Of a stretch of DNA of 15,868 nucleotides, positions 14,302 through 15,868 are shown one piece after another. The stretch is from positions 1 to 15,868 of the forward strand of contig CAJZEE010000051.1 of NCBI GenBank assembly GCA_915066865.1. The letters are read 5' to 3'. Under the pieces are notes generated by a model. That model saw only the letters and a program-made list of their open reading frames with translations, did not search any database and was not told where the DNA came from. This DNA is from an uncultured Veillonella sp. (GTDB lineage: Bacteria > Bacillota > Negativicutes > Veillonellales > Veillonellaceae). Each line of letters begins with the position of its first letter. Position 1 is the first letter of the stretch. Position numbers and translations under genes: made by a program.

Positions 14302-14835
14302 ATGTTAAAAGATATCTTAATTGTAGATGGATATAATGTGATATTCGCCTGGACTCATCTAAAGAAATTGGCTCATGAGTCATTAGAACATGCCCGTATG
14401 GAGCTTAGAGATAGATTGTTAAACTACGGAAAATTCAAGGGATACGAAGTTATCCTTGTGTTTGATGGTAAATATACAAAGTCTGGCGGTTCTGTAGAGG
14501 CTATTACGAGCGGATTTCTTGAAGTTTATACTGAGGATGGAGAGACGGCGGATTCCTTTATTGAACGAGAGGTATTTTTGCGGAAAGGCAAATATACCAA
14601 TGTATATGTTGTAACCTCTGATGGAGCTGAACAAAATCAAATTCTTGGATCTGGTGGTTTACGCATTCCAGCTCGAGAATTGCAAAATATGATTCGCATA
14701 GCTAAGGAAGAGGAACGATTACAATACGCTCATGAACATAGACGAGATCAATTTAGCTTGCGACGTAATGAAGTAGGAGGGTTATTATCTCCTGAAGTAG
14801 CTGAAAAGCTAGAGAAATTACGGCGTGGCCATTGA
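14302..14835 (+). CDS. yacP: NYN-domain ribonuclease, YacP/Rae1 family
   Basis: This is a 177-residue PIN-like NYN endonuclease. The Bacillus homologue Rae1 enters the ribosomal A site and cuts mRNA; the same role is inferred here from orthology and gene order. The fold starts IVDGYNVIFAW (7-17) with D9 and N12. Other likely catalytic acids are D55 (VFDGKY), D84 (TADSF) and D107 (TSDGAEQ). The C-terminal third is a charged helix (about 125-175). ATG 14302 begins 2 nt after rlmB. No clear Shine-Dalgarno is visible, so translation is probably coupled to rlmB termination. No terminator follows; the sigH promoter begins 3 nt after its stop codon. Confidence 0.92.
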   Translation: MLKDILIVDGYNVIFAWTHLKKLAHESLEHARMELRDRLLNYGKFKGYEVILVFDGKYTKSGGSVEAITSGFLEVYTEDGETADSFIEREVFLRKGKYTNVYVVTSDGAEQNQILGSGGLRIPARELQNMIRIAKEEERLQYAHEHRRDQFSLRRNEVGGLLSPEVAEKLEKLRRGH

Positions 14836-14838
14836 TAG

Positions 14839-14867
14839 TTGAAAATCACATATAGTTCCAGTATAAT
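14839..14867 (+). promoter_or_regulatory. Sigma-A-type promoter of sigH
   Basis: TTGAAA (14839-14844), a 17-bp spacer and a perfect TATAAT (14862-14867) occupy the short yacP-sigH gap. The start would be near 14874, about 34 nt before the sigH ATG. sigH can therefore be expressed independently of the T-box operon, though readthrough from yacP is also possible. Confidence 0.85.
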
Positions 14868-14907
14868 GAATATATTGGTTTTTCTGCTCAATTGTAAGGA
14901 GGAGCAT

Positions 14908-15582
14908 ATGAACACAATTCATACACGCAAGCCCGATTACAATTTCAAAGAAATGACCGATGAGCAAGTTGTGGTCATAGCTCAAGAAGAGCAAAATGAG
15001 TTTGCAATCGATTATATTGTTAATAAATATAAAAACTTTGTTCGTGCAAAGGCGCGTTCTTACTTTTTAGTAGGCGCAGATCGTGAAGATATCATTCAAG
15101 AAGGGATGATTGGTCTTTATAAGGCTACGCGAGATTTTAAACATGATAAATTAGCGTCCTTTAGAGCTTTTGCGGAGCTTTGTATAACTAGACAGATTAT
15201 TACGGCTATTAAGTCGGCTACTAGACAAAAACATGCGCCTTTAAATTCCTATGTATCTTTAAATAAGCCAGTTTATACAGAGGAATCAGAGCGTACATTG
15301 ATCGAGATGCTATCTTCAGCAAAGGTTACCAATCCTGAGGATCTTATTATCAGCCAAGAGGAATTGGATGATATTGAGCGCAATATTGGTCATATTTTAA
15401 GTGAACTCGAGTGGGAGGTCTTGGAAGGCTATTTAGACGGACGTTCTTACCAAGAAATGGCTGAGGTCACAGATCGCAGTGTCAAATCTATAGACAATGC
15501 GTTACAAAGGGTTAAACGTAAATTAGAGAAGTATTTAGAACATCGGGTTTTGGATTCTCCAAGAGCCACACAGGAAGGATGA
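14908..15582 (+). CDS. sigH: RNA polymerase sigma factor SigH
   Basis: This is a 224-residue alternative sigma factor of the Bacillus SigH/Spo0H type. Region 2 (about residues 33-115) contains the near-invariant stretch YKNFVRAKARSYF and the -10 recognition block ITRQIITAIKSATRQKH. Region 4 (about 165-212) contains DGRSYQEMA and SVKSIDNALQRVKRKLEKY, the -35-binding helix-turn-helix. The start is ATG 14908, preceded by a strong AAGGAGG (14896-14902). An in-frame TTG at 14839 lies inside the promoter -35 and is rejected. In Bacillus the factor controls the transition state, early sporulation and competence. If the host is Veillonella, which does not sporulate, competence or stationary-phase genes are the likelier targets. 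secG follows directly. Confidence 0.95.
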   Translation: MNTIHTRKPDYNFKEMTDEQVVVIAQEEQNEFAIDYIVNKYKNFVRAKARSYFLVGADREDIIQEGMIGLYKATRDFKHDKLASFRAFAELCITRQIITAIKSATRQKHAPLNSYVSLNKPVYTEESERTLIEMLSSAKVTNPEDLIISQEELDDIERNIGHILSELEWEVLEGYLDGRSYQEMAEVTDRSVKSIDNALQRVKRKLEKYLEHRVLDSPRATQEG

Positions 15583-15590
15583 CAGTCGTG
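15572..15590 (+). promoter_or_regulatory. Ribosome-binding site that decides the secG start
   Basis: AGGAAGG (15572-15578) directly abuts ATG 15579, leaving no spacer, but lies 9 nt before GTG 15588. Normal spacing favours the GTG start. Confidence 0.65.
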
Positions 15591-15824
15591 ACAAATTTCT
15601 TAATGATTGTAGAAGTTATTGTATCTATCTTATTAATCGTAGTAGTTGTTGCACAGAATAGCAAAAACGCAGGCATGGGTGGTGCTGTTTCTGGTGCGGC
15701 AGACTCTTCTTTTGGTGGTAAGCAACGCGGTTTAGACGCTTTCTTATCTAAATGTACGATTATATTGGGGATTATCTTTGCTGTGTTGAGCTTAGTGTTA
15801 GGGGCAATGATTAATCAATTCTAA
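15588..15824 (+). CDS. secG: Preprotein translocase subunit SecG
   Basis: This 78-residue subunit of the SecYEG channel has two membrane helices (about residues 3-24 and 54-75). They are joined by the typical cytoplasmic Gly-rich loop with GMGGAVSGAADSSFGG. GTG 15588 is preferred because of Shine-Dalgarno spacing. ATG 15579 overlaps the sigH stop by 4 nt and would add three residues. It shares the sigH transcript and is followed at once by a terminator. In Bacillus, sigH is followed by rpmG, secE and nusG, so this junction is a rearrangement that happens to put another Sec subunit there. Confidence 0.95.
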   Translation: MTNFLMIVEVIVSILLIVVVVAQNSKNAGMGGAVSGAADSSFGGKQRGLDAFLSKCTIILGIIFAVLSLVLGAMINQF

Positions 15825-15829
15825 TGATG

Positions 15830-15859
15830 AAAGCCTGCTTTGCAGGCTTTTTCTTTTTT
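15830..15859 (+). terminator. Intrinsic terminator after secG
   Basis: AAAGCCTGC (15830-15838) pairs perfectly with GCAGGCTTT (15842-15850) across a TTT loop. Two more T, a C and six T follow. It closes the sigH-secG unit. Confidence 0.95.
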
Positions 15860-15868
15860 CAGAATAAG

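Noticed and set aside
14839..14907. Upstream extension of SigH from TTG 14839
   Set aside because: The TTG is part of the -35 box and would precede the transcription start. ATG 14908 has a strong Shine-Dalgarno and gives the normal SigH N terminus.
1..15868. CRISPR arrays, insertion sequences, tRNA or rRNA genes, toxin-antitoxin pairs or defence genes
   Set aside because: I read the window for regular repeats, transposase motifs, tRNA-like cloverleaves and small gene pairs and saw none. The region is ordinary conserved core genome.

Overview
This window is a stretch of chromosomal housekeeping genes from a low-GC Firmicute. The gene order ctsR-mcsA-mcsB-clpC-radA-yacL-ispD/ispF-gltX-...-cysS-mrnC-rlmB-yacP-sigH follows the classical Bacillus/Clostridium 'yac' neighbourhood. 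I infer a Negativicute, most likely Veillonella. The reasons are the fused IspD-IspF, the HIGN-type CysS signature, a sigH-secG junction, and the loss of disA and cysE from the usual order. The genus is recalled family resemblance, not a database result. All supported genes lie on the + strand. The first 19 bases are a sequencing adapter, so the window starts at an assembly contig end and the native ctsR promoter is not visible.

Layout. (1) Positions 39-4817 hold the protein quality-control block: repressor CtsR, its zinc-binding partner McsA, protein-arginine kinase McsB, then the unfoldase ClpC. A 234-bp AT-rich spacer separates mcsB from clpC. It carries a candidate weak terminator, two candidate promoters, two degenerate CtsR-like direct repeats (one starting in the end of mcsB) and a dyad, so clpC is probably transcribed at least partly on its own. 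(2) Positions 4981-10152 hold radA, a membrane PIN/TRAM protein (YacL), a bifunctional IspDF enzyme of isoprenoid synthesis and glutamyl-tRNA synthetase. They are closely packed and end at a strong terminator. A perfect 14-bp intrinsic terminator hairpin sits only 17 nt before radA, downstream of a candidate promoter, which looks like attenuation. (3) Positions 10211-11330 hold a free-standing BASS-family sodium symporter with its own promoter and a long-loop terminator. (4) Positions 11339-14835 hold a consensus promoter and a complete cysteine T-box riboswitch, followed by cysS, mrnC, rlmB and yacP/rae1. Cys-tRNA charging may therefore gate three RNA-metabolism genes as well as cysS. (5) Positions 14839-15859 hold a sigma-A-type promoter, sigH, secG and a terminator.

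I found no cryptic system, mobile element, CRISPR array, tRNA or rRNA gene. The most interesting non-gene signals are: a 13-nt sequence just after the -35 box of the symporter promoter that recurs as an exact reverse complement at the same place in the cysS T-box promoter; an internal ribosome-binding site at the IspD/IspF junction; the terminator directly before radA; and a GLGG rather than GGGG wing loop in CtsR.
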